A DNA stretch of 64,000 nucleotides from positions 1 through 64,000 of the forward strand of contig JAAYLX010000057.1 in NCBI GenBank assembly GCA_012521705.1, given 5' to 3'. The notes below the pieces were generated by a model. The model ran no database searches. It was not told where the DNA came from and saw only the letters and a list, made by a program, of their open reading frames with translations. The translations under genes were made by a program, and so were the position numbers. The DNA comes from Clostridiaceae bacterium (GTDB lineage: Bacteria; Bacillota; Clostridia; DSM-8532). Shown piece by piece: positions 18,433 through 27,401 of the stretch. Each line of letters opens with the position of its first letter. Position 1 is the first letter of the stretch.

Positions 18433-19656
18433 ATGAAGAAATTGAAAATTGCAGATGGAATACATATGCTTACTATGAATGTTGAGGACATATTATTCGA
18501 AGGAATATGGGAGATTGCCAGCGGAGTAACTCTTAACTCCTATATAGTTCAGGGAGAAAAGACCGCAATAATTGATGGTGTAATTGGATGGGACGGAATA
18601 CCTGAAACCCTTTACAGAAACCTGGAGGAAATAGGAGTTGATCCAAAAACTATTGATTACTTGATAGTTAATCATATGGAACCGGACCATTCCGGCTGGA
18701 TTTCAAACTTCAGAAAAATCAAGGATGATTTCACAATAATATGTACCGATAAAGCTGCAAAGATGGTGGCTTCCTTTTATGGCGAAGACAAAATAAGGGT
18801 TGTTAAGGAAGGAGATACTTTAGATCTCGGAAACGGTAAAGTGTTGAGTTTCCACCCGGTACCGAACGTTCACTGGCCGGACACCATGTACACCTACGAA
18901 AGCGGTACAAAAACTCTCTTCTCCTGTGATATGTTCGGAGCATTCGGAAGAATGGAGGTTCATTGTTTTGATGATGAGCTCACACCGGAAGAAGTTGATT
19001 TCTTTGAAGCAGAAGGAATAAGATATTATTCCAATGTAATGGCAACATTTACGCCAATGGTGAAAAAGGCTATAGAAAAAGCAAAAACATTGGATATTAA
19101 AGTCATAGCACCCGGTCATGGCCCGGTTTACAGAACAAATCCCCAAAAAATAATTGATGACTATACCAGGTATACCCGCTATGCCGAAGGGGCAGGTAAG
19201 GATGAAATTACCATCCTGTGGGGATCCATGTATGGAATGACTGCAAAAGCAGTTGATTTTGTGGAAGGAATACTAAGAAGAGAAGGTGTAAAATACAGCA
19301 AGCTGGAAATGCCGCTGGAAAGTGAAAGTGAAATGGTCGCGACCGTATTCAAATCAGCAGGCATTATTATTGCAGCGCCCACATATGAGTACAAGCTATT
19401 CCCTCCGGTTGCCGAAGCGTTAAATGAGGTTGGAAGAAAGAAGATTACTGGTAAACAGGCATTCAGATTCGGGTCATACGGATGGTCCGGCGGTGCCGAA
19501 AAAGAACTGAGTGAGATAGTCGAAAGAAATAAGATGAATTGGAGTTTCATTGAATCAGTGGAATTTGAAGGCTGCCCGACTACGGAAGACCTCAATAAGG
19601 TGGAGACCGGAGTATTAGAGCTCATTAATAAAATGAAGGACAAAGTAGTGGAATAA
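18433..19656 (+). CDS. fprA: Flavodiiron protein (O2/NO reductase)
   Basis: 407 residues. The N-terminal metallo-beta-lactamase-like half has the diiron ligands: HMEPDH (near residue 80), His in PNVHWPD, Asp in SCDMFGAFG and His in PGHGPVY. The C-terminal half is a flavodoxin domain (ILWGSMYGMTAKAV for the FMN phosphate, then APTYEYKLFP). The family reduces O2 to water, or NO to N2O, with electrons from rubredoxin, protecting anaerobes from oxygen. The rubredoxin-reductase-like gene at 2015 could supply electrons. AAGGAGG upstream supports the start. Confidence 0.92.
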   Translation: MKKLKIADGIHMLTMNVEDILFEGIWEIASGVTLNSYIVQGEKTAIIDGVIGWDGIPETLYRNLEEIGVDPKTIDYLIVNHMEPDHSGWISNFRKIKDDFTIICTDKAAKMVASFYGEDKIRVVKEGDTLDLGNGKVLSFHPVPNVHWPDTMYTYESGTKTLFSCDMFGAFGRMEVHCFDDELTPEEVDFFEAEGIRYYSNVMATFTPMVKKAIEKAKTLDIKVIAPGHGPVYRTNPQKIIDDYTRYTRYAEGAGKDEITILWGSMYGMTAKAVDFVEGILRREGVKYSKLEMPLESESEMVATVFKSAGIIIAAPTYEYKLFPPVAEALNEVGRKKITGKQAFRFGSYGWSGGAEKELSEIVERNKMNWSFIESVEFEGCPTTEDLNKVETGVLELINKMKDKVVE

Positions 19657-19724
19657 TCTGAATAAGGGTCATATAATATTTTAATTGGATTTCAGAAATA
19701 GGTTTATAAAAGAGGTAAAAGACT

Positions 19725-20066
19725 ATGAACAAAAGCGCAAGACTTATAAGCAATATAGTTTACGGTATAGGTGTTGCAATTGTTTTACTTCTTTCCTGTA
19801 TTGCACTTTTCGGTCCGAACCGAATTACAAACCCTGATGCGATGATTCCTTTATCATGGAAAGAGCAGGCCTTTATTTGGCTTTCTTTTGGGACAATACC
19901 CATGCTCCTGGCATGTCTGGCGGTGTATAGGTTCAACGAAATAAAAAACAGCCGGCACAAGAAAAGAAATATTGTTATAATCTTTCTGCCCGGCTTTATT
20001 TGTGGAGCATGCGCACTTTTTATAATCGGTTTGATTATTACCGGAATGATTAACAGCTTTTTCTGA
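19725..20066 (+). CDS. Small integral membrane protein, unknown
   Basis: 113 residues with three predicted membrane helices (about 10-32, 45-65, 85-110) and short basic loops between the second and third (RFNEIKNSRHKKRN), so the loop is likely cytoplasmic. No family recognised. It follows fprA by 68 bases in the same direction without an intervening terminator, so it may be co-transcribed; a terminator follows it. Confidence 0.6.
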   Translation: MNKSARLISNIVYGIGVAIVLLLSCIALFGPNRITNPDAMIPLSWKEQAFIWLSFGTIPMLLACLAVYRFNEIKNSRHKKRNIVIIFLPGFICGACALFIIGLIITGMINSFF

Positions 20067-20089
20067 AATAGACTCCTCAATCTGAGAAA

Positions 20090-20125
20090 AGGCAGTTTGC
20101 TGAAAAAGTAAACTGCCTCTTTTTC
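20090..20125 (+). terminator. Terminator after the fprA-membrane protein unit
   Basis: AGGCAGTTT (20090-20098) pairs perfectly with AAACTGCCT (20110-20118), followed by CTTTTTCTTTT. Confidence 0.85.
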
Positions 20126-20171
20126 TTTTCTCCATATAAGGTTTTAAGAAAACCACATTTTGTTAAGGACC

Positions 20172-20208
20172 CTGTCAAAGAATAGAACTTCTGAAGGTAA
20201 TTTGACAG
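20172..20208. promoter_or_regulatory. Inverted repeat upstream of the sigma-factor operon
   Basis: CTGTCAAA (20172-20179) and TTTGACAG (20201-20208) form a perfect 8-bp inverted repeat with 21 bases between, 108 bases before the sigma gene. It could be an operator or a hairpin; nothing distinguishes them here. Confidence 0.35.
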
Positions 20209-20315
20209 TTGAGCAGTCGCGCCGGGTGTGACAATCTATTGACATAATATGGGATGTCGACGGTTTTTTTATAAGGCTACCAACCTACGCAATTCGCAAA
20301 ACTGGAGGTGTTGTT

Positions 20316-20882
20316 ACGGCATCAGCAGCGGTAACAAATGAAGAGCTTTTCTCTGCCTACCTTAGCGGTGATGGGAATGCCCTTCGTATTCTCATGGAAC
20401 GCCATGGGGATACTTTGACACTCTATATCAATGGGTACATACGCGATATTCATGAGGCTGAAGACTTGATGACAGAAGCCTTTTCACGCATGATACACGC
20501 CCGGCCACGCCTTTCAGACAACGGATTTAAGGCATATCTGTACAAAACCGCCAGAAATCTTGCCTTGCGGCATACTCAAAGGCGCCGCCGCCATGTTTTT
20601 TTTAGCCTTGAAGGTTTAGAGGATGAACCTGTAAGCGAGATGATGGTGGAAACGGTGGTTCACATCGAGGAACAAAACCGCATCCTGAAAAAATGTATTG
20701 AACAGCTTAATCCCGATTATTGCGAGGCTTTGTATCTGACATATTTTGAAAATATGAACTATGCGCAGGTGGCACAGGTGATGAGAAAAAGCATAAAACA
20801 AATCGATCATTTGCTGGAGCGTGGCAAAAAAAGACTGCGACCTTTATTGGAAAAGGAGGGAATCACCAATGCGAACTACTGA
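20316..20882 (+). CDS. RNA polymerase sigma-70 family (ECF-like) sigma factor
   Basis: Region 2 (HEAEDLMTEAFSRMIHARP) and region 4 (CEALYLTYFENMNYAQVAQ followed by IDHLLERGKKRL) mark an ECF-like sigma factor. The first ATG in frame is 20394, but the frame upstream encodes family-like residues (NEELFSAYLSGDGNAL), and GGAGG at 20304-20308 sits 7 bases before an ACG at 20316. I therefore infer that translation starts at 20316 (ACG start, or an ATG changed to ACG); with 20394 the protein would lose part of region 2.1. Heads a four-gene unit with overlapping genes ending in a PrsW-like protease. Confidence 0.75.
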   Translation, partial: TASAAVTNEELFSAYLSGDGNALRILMERHGDTLTLYINGYIRDIHEAEDLMTEAFSRMIHARPRLSDNGFKAYLYKTARNLALRHTQRRRRHVFFSLEGLEDEPVSEMMVETVVHIEEQNRILKKCIEQLNPDYCEALYLTYFENMNYAQVAQVMRKSIKQIDHLLERGKKRLRPLLEKEGITNANY

Positions 20883-21222
20883 TGAAAGGCTCGCCGCAGT
20901 TGAAAGTCGCGTGAGGGAATTGGAACAGCAAAAAAGACAGCGCCGGTACCATTATGTCAGTTTTGCGGCTGTTGCAGCTTGTCTTGCTTTTATAGTTGGT
21001 TTGGGATTTTCCATGCCCGGCATTATGGAAGGGCTTACCGCACAGGAATATAACAATTCCGGTTTTATGGCGAGCATTTTCCATGAGGGAAAAGCTCTGG
21101 GCTATGTACTGGTTGGGATTCTGGCATTTGCACTCGGTGTGTGCCTGACTATTCTTTGTTATATGTTGCAGCCTGAAAGACAGCGGAATAAGGAGGATCA
21201 TAAAAATGATAGAGATCATTGA
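20869..21222 (+). CDS. Two-helix membrane protein, candidate sigma regulator
   Basis: 117 residues: a cytoplasmic-type N-terminal coiled coil (ERLAAVESRVRELEQQKRQ), a membrane helix (about 28-48), an exposed ~35-residue loop and a second helix (about 75-100) with a basic/acidic tail. It overlaps the sigma stop by 14 bases, with AAGGAGG before the ATG, so it is coupled to sigma synthesis. Position and topology suit an anti-sigma or sensor role, but it lacks a recognisable zinc anti-sigma motif. It is related to the product of 22255-22578 in layout and in several positions. Confidence 0.65.
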   Translation: MRTTDERLAAVESRVRELEQQKRQRRYHYVSFAAVAACLAFIVGLGFSMPGIMEGLTAQEYNNSGFMASIFHEGKALGYVLVGILAFALGVCLTILCYMLQPERQRNKEDHKNDRDH

Positions 21223-21628
21223 CAATGCCATTCAGCTTGTGGTCCTTGCAGGCTGCTGTATATACTCCGCTGTTCTGTCAATAAAAAATAAAGGGCAGGT
21301 ATGGTTTTTGCTCACATGTTTCTATGGAGCTTTTGCCCTTGGACTGATTCATTGGCTTCTGTTCATGGTGTTTTACTCAGGGAATCCGAAACTTTCTCCT
21401 GTATCTGATTTAAGCTGGCTGGCAGGAGTGTCGTTTCTGCTGGTTCTGCAGGATACCCTGCGCTTGCCGGGAGAGAATACATACCGTCCGGTTTTGGCAC
21501 TGGCTGCCCCGGTATTCAGCGCCATTATGTGCCTTTTCTTTTTCAGATGGGGCCACTATTTTCTGAATATTCTGTATGCCTTGCTGATGGGGGCATGCGG
21601 ATATAATGCTCTCAGGGGGCTTATATGA
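21206..21628 (+). CDS. Multi-pass membrane protein, unknown
   Basis: 140 residues with four or five hydrophobic helices and few charged residues. It overlaps the previous gene by 17 bases and the PrsW-like gene by 23, so the four genes form one tightly coupled unit; GGAGG lies upstream of its ATG. No family recognised. It may complex with the protease or the two-helix protein. Confidence 0.6.
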   Translation: MIEIIDNAIQLVVLAGCCIYSAVLSIKNKGQVWFLLTCFYGAFALGLIHWLLFMVFYSGNPKLSPVSDLSWLAGVSFLLVLQDTLRLPGENTYRPVLALAAPVFSAIMCLFFFRWGHYFLNILYALLMGACGYNALRGLI

Positions 21629-22100
21629 TGCCGATTTGACACAGGCAACTGTGGAACTCGCTCCGGTGATAGAGGAAACTATGAAACTCCTGCCCGTACT
21701 TTTTCTTCTGCTGGTATTTGAACCAAAACGGCAGGAGGCGCAAAACGCCATTCTGTTTGTAGCGGCAGGCTTTGCAACTTTCGAAAATGTCTGTTACCTG
21801 ATTGAAAACGGCTCATCCCAGCTAATGTTTTTGCTCATGCGCGGCTTTGGCACGGGGGCGATGCATATTGTCTGCGGAGCCGTTGTGGGGCAGGGACTCC
21901 TGTATGTTTGGAAGCTTCCTTGGCTAAAAGTGGCGGGTACTTTTGGACTTTTGTGTATTTCCATTACTTTTCACGCAATCTACAATCTGCTTATAAGCGT
22001 AGGAGGAGTTGTGCAGACGGTGGGCTTGCTCATACCTGTACTGACTGCTTTCTTCGGAGTTCATATTACCGGATTTCTGAGATCGAAATTAACTGAATAA
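21606..22100 (+). CDS. PrsW-like intramembrane metalloprotease
   Basis: 164 residues, about five membrane helices. The PrsW motifs are visible: the double glutamate with lysine in PVIEETMKLLP (residues 21-30), the second-motif FENVCY (59-64), and histidines in GAMHIVCG (His87) and FHAIYNL (His123). In Bacillus PrsW performs the first cut of the anti-sigma RsiW and so frees a sigma factor. It is shorter than Bacillus PrsW (about 220) and lacks its first helices; these may be supplied by the preceding overlapping membrane protein. Start ATG 21606 has GGGGG upstream. A terminator follows. Confidence 0.72.
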   Translation: MLSGGLYDADLTQATVELAPVIEETMKLLPVLFLLLVFEPKRQEAQNAILFVAAGFATFENVCYLIENGSSQLMFLLMRGFGTGAMHIVCGAVVGQGLLYVWKLPWLKVAGTFGLLCISITFHAIYNLLISVGGVVQTVGLLIPVLTAFFGVHITGFLRSKLTE

Positions 22101-22117
22101 GGCAATTAAAGATTATA

Positions 22118-22147
22118 AGAGCTGCCGTTGAGGCAGCTCTTTTTTTG
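22118..22147 (+). terminator. Terminator of the sigma-PrsW operon
   Basis: AGAGCTGCC/GGCAGCTCT perfect 9-bp stem (22118-22140) with a 5-base loop and a run of T. Confidence 0.88.
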
Positions 22148-22254
22148 CCCAAAAGAGATAAATTATTTGATCTTTTGGTGGGGAGTTTTTGAATAATATG
22201 TATTTATGTTAATAAAAGTACTATTTTGCTTCACTTTTTGAGGAGGGGGAAACT

Positions 22255-22578
22255 GTGTACAGTACAGAAACACGGATAGCAATGGTGGAACAACGGGCGA
22301 ACCTGATTCGCAGGAAGAGCGAAAAAAAGCTTACCGCCATGCTGTGCGTTATTTGTCTTATAATAATGGTCAGTATCGCGGAAGTGGTAGGAGCATCGGG
22401 CAGAGGTGCTCATGGTTATGTGCCCGGGCTTTACGGTTCAACACTGCTTTCAGAGGACGCAGGGGGTTATGTTCTGACAGGAGTGCTGTCCTTCATTGTG
22501 GCGGTAGTGATTACAGTTCTGAGCATCCGCCATCGAGAAAAGAAAAAAGAAGTTAGTGAGGATTATGAAAATGAGTAA
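22255..22578 (+). CDS. Two-helix membrane protein, relative of 20869 product
   Basis: 107 residues starting at GTG with GAGGAGGGGG upstream. N-terminal charged helix (TRIAMVEQRANLIRRKSEKK), membrane helix, an exposed loop and a second membrane helix (GGYVLTGVLSFIVAVVITVL), then a charged tail. Layout and the Y-VL-G--F segment before helix 2 match the sigma-operon protein at 20869. It sits just upstream of the large SLH gene and may be co-transcribed with it. Confidence 0.6.
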   Translation: MYSTETRIAMVEQRANLIRRKSEKKLTAMLCVICLIIMVSIAEVVGASGRGAHGYVPGLYGSTLLSEDAGGYVLTGVLSFIVAVVITVLSIRHREKKKEVSEDYENE

Positions 22579-22632
22579 GCAGCAATCAAAAATTGATTTC
22601 AGTATTAGTTTCCTGAATAAGGGGGTATCTTG

Positions 22633-25600
22633 ATGAAAAAGAGAATCAAGTGGAGCGCAATACCTTTTGCGATGATATTTGTCCTTTTGGTATCCAATGT
22701 TATTAGCCCCTGTATTGTGAATGCCGAAGCTGACGTATCTGATTCTGTTTCAGTGATTTATGAGAGCAACGGCGCTGACTCGGGTTCGGTTCCTGAGGAT
22801 AAAAATACATACATTGAAGGGGATACGGTCCAGGTTCTGGATAACATCGGCGGTCTGACCAGGAATGGCTTTCAATTTGGAGGCTGGATGACGGAGAATA
22901 TCATTTTCCAGCCCGGAGACACCTTTATTATCGGAAACGGTGATATTGTCCTCAAGGCTGTATGGATTCCCGTTTACAGGGTCTATTACGACCCAAATGG
23001 CATGCACAGCGGCTACCCGCCTACAGACCCGGTAGAATACCCTAAAGGTGCCCATGTAATTGTGAAGGGCAACACTGGCGGCCTTGATAAACCTGGCTAT
23101 TATGGTTTGCAGAGTTGGAACACAAAACCGGACGGAAGCGGGACCACTTATTATCCAGGATCAACCCTCGTTATAGAGAATTCAGATATCACATTATATG
23201 CTCAGTACTCGACATTTCCGCCTCTTGTAAATCTGACCGTCTATGAAGTAACCTATTATGCCAATGGTGCAACCGACGGCTATACTCCCGAAAGAGTTTC
23301 TCAGTACTCCCCTGTAACCATGAGCGGCAATCCGGGAGGTCTGCGTAAGGATGGATACGCGTTTGCCGGATGGAACACGAAGCCGGATGGTACAGGAGAG
23401 TTGTACAAACCGGGAGATAAACACGATACACTTGGACATCTTTCGCTGTATGCTCATTGGACTCCGGTCTTTACCATTTCTTATATGGCTGACACCAACG
23501 CATCAGTTCCCAGTATTTCGAATCAGCATGCATCGGGGACCAATGTGAAGCTTTTAGAATATCACGAGGTAATAAATGGACCTGCACCTGCCACATTCAA
23601 GGGGTGGAACACCGAATCCGACGGGTCCGGTGAGACCTACATGCCAGGTGATGTAATTTCTCTGGATTCAGATTTAACATTATATCCCATATTTGAAACA
23701 AACCCCGGAGGATACATTGTAACCTTTGACGGCAACGGAAATACAGATGGCTTTTTACCCCAAAAACGTGTGATAGCCGCAGGTGAGGAAATTTATCTTC
23801 CCGAACAGGGAACACTTGCTAAGGAAGAACATGCCTTTACCGGATGGTTTGATAATGATGGCCGTGAATATGCTGCCGGTGAAGCTGTAAGAATTAATAA
23901 AAACACAACCTTTTATGCCAGATGGATAAAGATTTTCAGGGTTACCTATGATAAGAGAGGCGCTATAGGTGTTACAGCCCCGGAAGACAATACAGTTTAT
24001 CTGGAAGGTATGCCGGTTACAGTGAAGCCATTTAAAGTAACAAGCTTCAAGAACTGGAACACAAAGCCTGACGGCAGCGGAATATCTTATAATCCGGGAG
24101 ATGTTTTTTACATCACTGCTGATACTACGCTATATGCGACCTATTATGACTTAATAGTTATTGATCCTGAAGTTCCTCTTATTTTTATATTGCCCTTTAA
24201 CTACAATGGGAACCTGGCAGAAGGAGGGGGTCCACCGGAGCACGGATTCTATTCTCCAGGCTCAATAGTTGAAATTAAGGGCAATACCGGCAATTTCTAC
24301 AGGGAAGGCTATGTATTTGACTGCTGGAACACCAGACCTGATGGGAGTGGATTAACCTTCAGACCAGGGGATACTCTGACTATGCCAAGTCATGAGGTAA
24401 CATTATTCGCTATGTGGAAGACGCCTGATCCTTCGGTAATTATTAGTATCCGCGTAACAGAAACTGTAAAGAAGTATGTTGTTTCTTATCCGATTTTAAA
24501 CTCCTCTCAGAAGGTGCAAAAAGGAGATGTAATTCACGTTAAGGACTTTAGTGGTCTTTACAAAAAAGGTTACACATTTGGAGGCTGGAAAGACAGAAAC
24601 AGTGGAAAAGTATATGAGCCAGGTACACCAGTCACTATAACCCGTGCTTATACTTTTGATCCGGTTTGGCTTCCAGTTGTAACACATTATAGAATTAATT
24701 ATGTTCCCGGAGATTCTTACAGCGGAGCCAGCGGACTACCGGTCGACAATACCCTGTATGAGTCAGGGGACGTAGCTACAGTGAGTTCAGAAATACCGAC
24801 CTATCCGGGGCAGGAATTCCTGTGCTGGAGTACGAGCTTTTACGGTTATGGCAATATCTATTATCCAGGAGATAAAATCAGATTCGGGATGCAGGATATT
24901 ACCTTATATGCGCAATTTACTGTGAGCAATATCTCTTTTACATACAACGGGAATGGAGCAACTGAAGGAGAATCTCCGGCATCCAGGAGGTATAAGACAG
25001 GTCAAAAAATAACAGTTCAAAACCAGAACACCCTTAAAAAGAACGGATATTATTTCGATGGTTGGAGTACCATACCTGATGCAAGCAGTGGTGACTATCA
25101 GGCCGGGGATATTATCACTGCGGGGGTTGAGGATATAGTCCTGTATGCAGTATGGAAGGAGTTTCCGCCTGAAATAACACCGGAAACATATCCAATAACA
25201 TATAAGAGCTATGGTCATACAGGTGGAGAAGTTCCAGTAGACAATAACAGATATTTATCAGGAACAGCAGTAACTTTGAAAAATGGCGGAAGTCTCCAAA
25301 AGGACGGATATATCCTTTACGGCTGGTTAATCGATAATATGGTTTATTTGCCGGGTGACAACTTTATTATGAAAAATAGAGAAGTCACTGCAATTGCCAT
25401 CTGGGTGCCTGCCGACCGGGACAATGACGTTTTTATTACCATATCTTTCAACGGCAATGGAAGTACCGGTGGAACTGTACCGGAAAGTATATCCTGCCCT
25501 GCAGGACAAGGAGCGGTATTGCCGCATAATACAGGTAATCTGACAAGGCCTGGTTATGTGTTTGGAGGATGGACTGACAATGTTAAGCTGTACTTGCCAG

Positions 25601-26295
25601 GGCAGACATACTATATGGAGAACTCTGTGCAAAATACCACACTTTATGCCGTATGGGTACCTGCAAGAACCTTTTCATATAATGGCAACCTGAACACCGG
25701 AGGTTCTTTTCCGGTGGACCCCGTCCCCTATGGAATAGGAGAGACTGTTACCATACTCGACAATGTTAATAATCTTACCAGGGACAACCACCTGTTTGCC
25801 GGATGGTTTGTCAGAGACAGAATATATCAACCGGGTGAGACCTTCACAATGGGTGCTGAAAATACCGTAGCATCAGCAGTTTGGGTTGCTTTAAATGATA
25901 TTCCGGAAACACCTGTGCCTAACACTATGCCGAATCGTAAGGCGGAGGTACCGGGCATAACAACCGCTGATGCAATTAAAGGGGATATCTTCAGTCTGGA
26001 TCTGTCAGAAATATTCGAGGATAATGACGGAGACTCTCTTATCTATTACGTGTCAGTAAACGGTGGCCCTTACGAAGCAACAAGCGCTTTATATGACTAT
26101 GCTTTGACGGGAACGGGAACCATAACACTGATTTTCAGAGCAAGTGACGGAAAGTCCGAGTCTACAGATACATATACGGTAATAATAACCGTCCAAAAAG
26201 GTTCGGGAGATTCTTCCGGCGGCTCATCGGGAGGCGGAAGCAATCCATCAGGAGGCTCTTACCCTGTCAACTTCTGTTGCGGATATTACTTTTGA
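22633..26295 (+). CDS. Giant surface protein with Listeria-Bacteroides (InlB B-type) repeats; frame-broken before its SLH domains
   Basis: 1220 residues as read. A signal peptide (KKRIKWSAIPFAMIF to NAEA) is followed by more than a dozen ~75-residue repeats of the Flg_new/InlB B-repeat type: Y--NGA-G--P, then GF-F-GW---PDGSG--Y-PGD, then LYA-W. After these comes a cadherin-like segment (about 1110-1190) and a Gly/Ser linker. At about 26255-26275 the frame runs into unrelated residues and stops, while the SLH-bearing continuation lies in the next frame (26261-27197). If the break is real, a secreted protein without its wall anchor results. GGGGG before the ATG; a TTG at 22630 is an alternative. 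Confidence 0.8.
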   Translation: MKKRIKWSAIPFAMIFVLLVSNVISPCIVNAEADVSDSVSVIYESNGADSGSVPEDKNTYIEGDTVQVLDNIGGLTRNGFQFGGWMTENIIFQPGDTFIIGNGDIVLKAVWIPVYRVYYDPNGMHSGYPPTDPVEYPKGAHVIVKGNTGGLDKPGYYGLQSWNTKPDGSGTTYYPGSTLVIENSDITLYAQYSTFPPLVNLTVYEVTYYANGATDGYTPERVSQYSPVTMSGNPGGLRKDGYAFAGWNTKPDGTGELYKPGDKHDTLGHLSLYAHWTPVFTISYMADTNASVPSISNQHASGTNVKLLEYHEVINGPAPATFKGWNTESDGSGETYMPGDVISLDSDLTLYPIFETNPGGYIVTFDGNGNTDGFLPQKRVIAAGEEIYLPEQGTLAKEEHAFTGWFDNDGREYAAGEAVRINKNTTFYARWIKIFRVTYDKRGAIGVTAPEDNTVYLEGMPVTVKPFKVTSFKNWNTKPDGSGISYNPGDVFYITADTTLYATYYDLIVIDPEVPLIFILPFNYNGNLAEGGGPPEHGFYSPGSIVEIKGNTGNFYREGYVFDCWNTRPDGSGLTFRPGDTLTMPSHEVTLFAMWKTPDPSVIISIRVTETVKKYVVSYPILNSSQKVQKGDVIHVKDFSGLYKKGYTFGGWKDRNSGKVYEPGTPVTITRAYTFDPVWLPVVTHYRINYVPGDSYSGASGLPVDNTLYESGDVATVSSEIPTYPGQEFLCWSTSFYGYGNIYYPGDKIRFGMQDITLYAQFTVSNISFTYNGNGATEGESPASRRYKTGQKITVQNQNTLKKNGYYFDGWSTIPDASSGDYQAGDIITAGVEDIVLYAVWKEFPPEITPETYPITYKSYGHTGGEVPVDNNRYLSGTAVTLKNGGSLQKDGYILYGWLIDNMVYLPGDNFIMKNREVTAIAIWVPADRDNDVFITISFNGNGSTGGTVPESISCPAGQGAVLPHNTGNLTRPGYVFGGWTDNVKLYLPGQTYYMENSVQNTTLYAVWVPARTFSYNGNLNTGGSFPVDPVPYGIGETVTILDNVNNLTRDNHLFAGWFVRDRIYQPGETFTMGAENTVASAVWVALNDIPETPVPNTMPNRKAEVPGITTADAIKGDIFSLDLSEIFEDNDGDSLIYYVSVNGGPYEATSALYDYALTGTGTITLIFRASDGKSESTDTYTVIITVQKGSGDSSGGSSGGGSNPSGGSYPVNFCCGYYF

Positions 26296-27181
26296 CCGGA
26301 GTACTCTGAACACCATCGCAGGAGAAGCATCGGGCAACGTCAGAATTGAAGCTTCCAAGGTAAATACAGAAGTACTGAGAGATGATGTAAAGCAACTGGT
26401 TGGGAACAGACCTGTATTTGAATTCAGAATAACCAGTGGGGATAAGGTAATCTCTCAGTTCGGAGGAAATGTAACGGTGTCCGTTCCATATACTCCAAAG
26501 CCAGGAGAAGATATAAACGCTATAGTGATCTACTACATCAATGCGGAAGGGCAACCGGAGACAGTGACAAACTGTGTCTATGACCCTGAAACAGGTACCG
26601 TAAGATTTACCACAAACCACTTCTCAAAATATGCTGTGGGTTATAATAAAGTGAACTTTAAAGATGTGCCTGAATCGGCATGGTACAATAAAGCCGTGTC
26701 CTTCATAGCAGCACGGGGCATAACATCAGGTACAGGCAACGGAAATTACAGCCCCGAAGCGAAACTTACCAGAGCCCAGTTTATAGTAATGCTGATGAAG
26801 GCATATGGATTAGACCCCGATATGGATGCCCGGGATAATTTCGCAGATGCCGGAAATACCTATTATACTGGTTATCTTGCTACTGCAAAACGACTTGGCA
26901 TAACCAGTGGTATAGGAAACAACATGTTCGGACCTGACCTGGAGATTACTCGTCAGGAGATGTTCACCATGCTGTATAATGCCCTCAGGATAATCGGAAG
27001 ACTTCCCAAGGTAAACGGGGGGCAATCCCTGTCATCTTTCTCTGATGCGGGCGACATAGCAACTTGGGCTAAAGAGGCAATGACGTATCTTGTGGAATCA
27101 GGTTTCATCAGCGGCAGCAATGGCAGACTATTCCCGAACGATACTACTACCAGAGCTCAAGATGGCACAAATACTGTATAG
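26261..27181 (+). pseudogene. C-terminal part of the 22633 surface protein with three SLH domains
   Basis: In this frame the sequence continues the linker (TLSTSVADITFDRSTL), a beta-rich domain homologous to 35080-35520, then three SLH domains (VNFKDVPESAWY, DNFADAGNTYY, FSDAGDIATWA). The first ATG is at 26477, inside the beta domain, without a ribosome site. The third SLH domain breaks again near 27165: removing one base in GCTCAAGATGG would give the expected TTRAQMAQILYSIFAK ending at 27197. Two frame breaks in one gene point to decay or sequence error. Confidence 0.7.
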
Positions 27182-27242
27182 TATATTCGCGAAATGATAC
27201 ATTTTTCAGTGGTCAAAAAAAGTGTAAATATTAACATAAAAC

Positions 27243-27276
27243 AAAAAGCCAGGTATAAAAGCCTGGTTTTTTGTTT
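27243..27276. terminator. Terminator after the SLH gene
   Basis: CCAGG/CCTGG core stem extended by A-T pairs on both sides, with a T run after it on the plus strand (AAAAAGCC ... CCTGGTTTTTT). Confidence 0.7.
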
Positions 27277-27401
27277 TCACCTGCAGAGAATAATATAAAA
27301 AATTATTTTTACAGCAATAGAAATATCCGGTATCATTAAAGAAGAGGGTACACGGACCGAAGTGTATAACAAACCCCATTGGCGGGAGGTGCCAAAACCG
27401 T

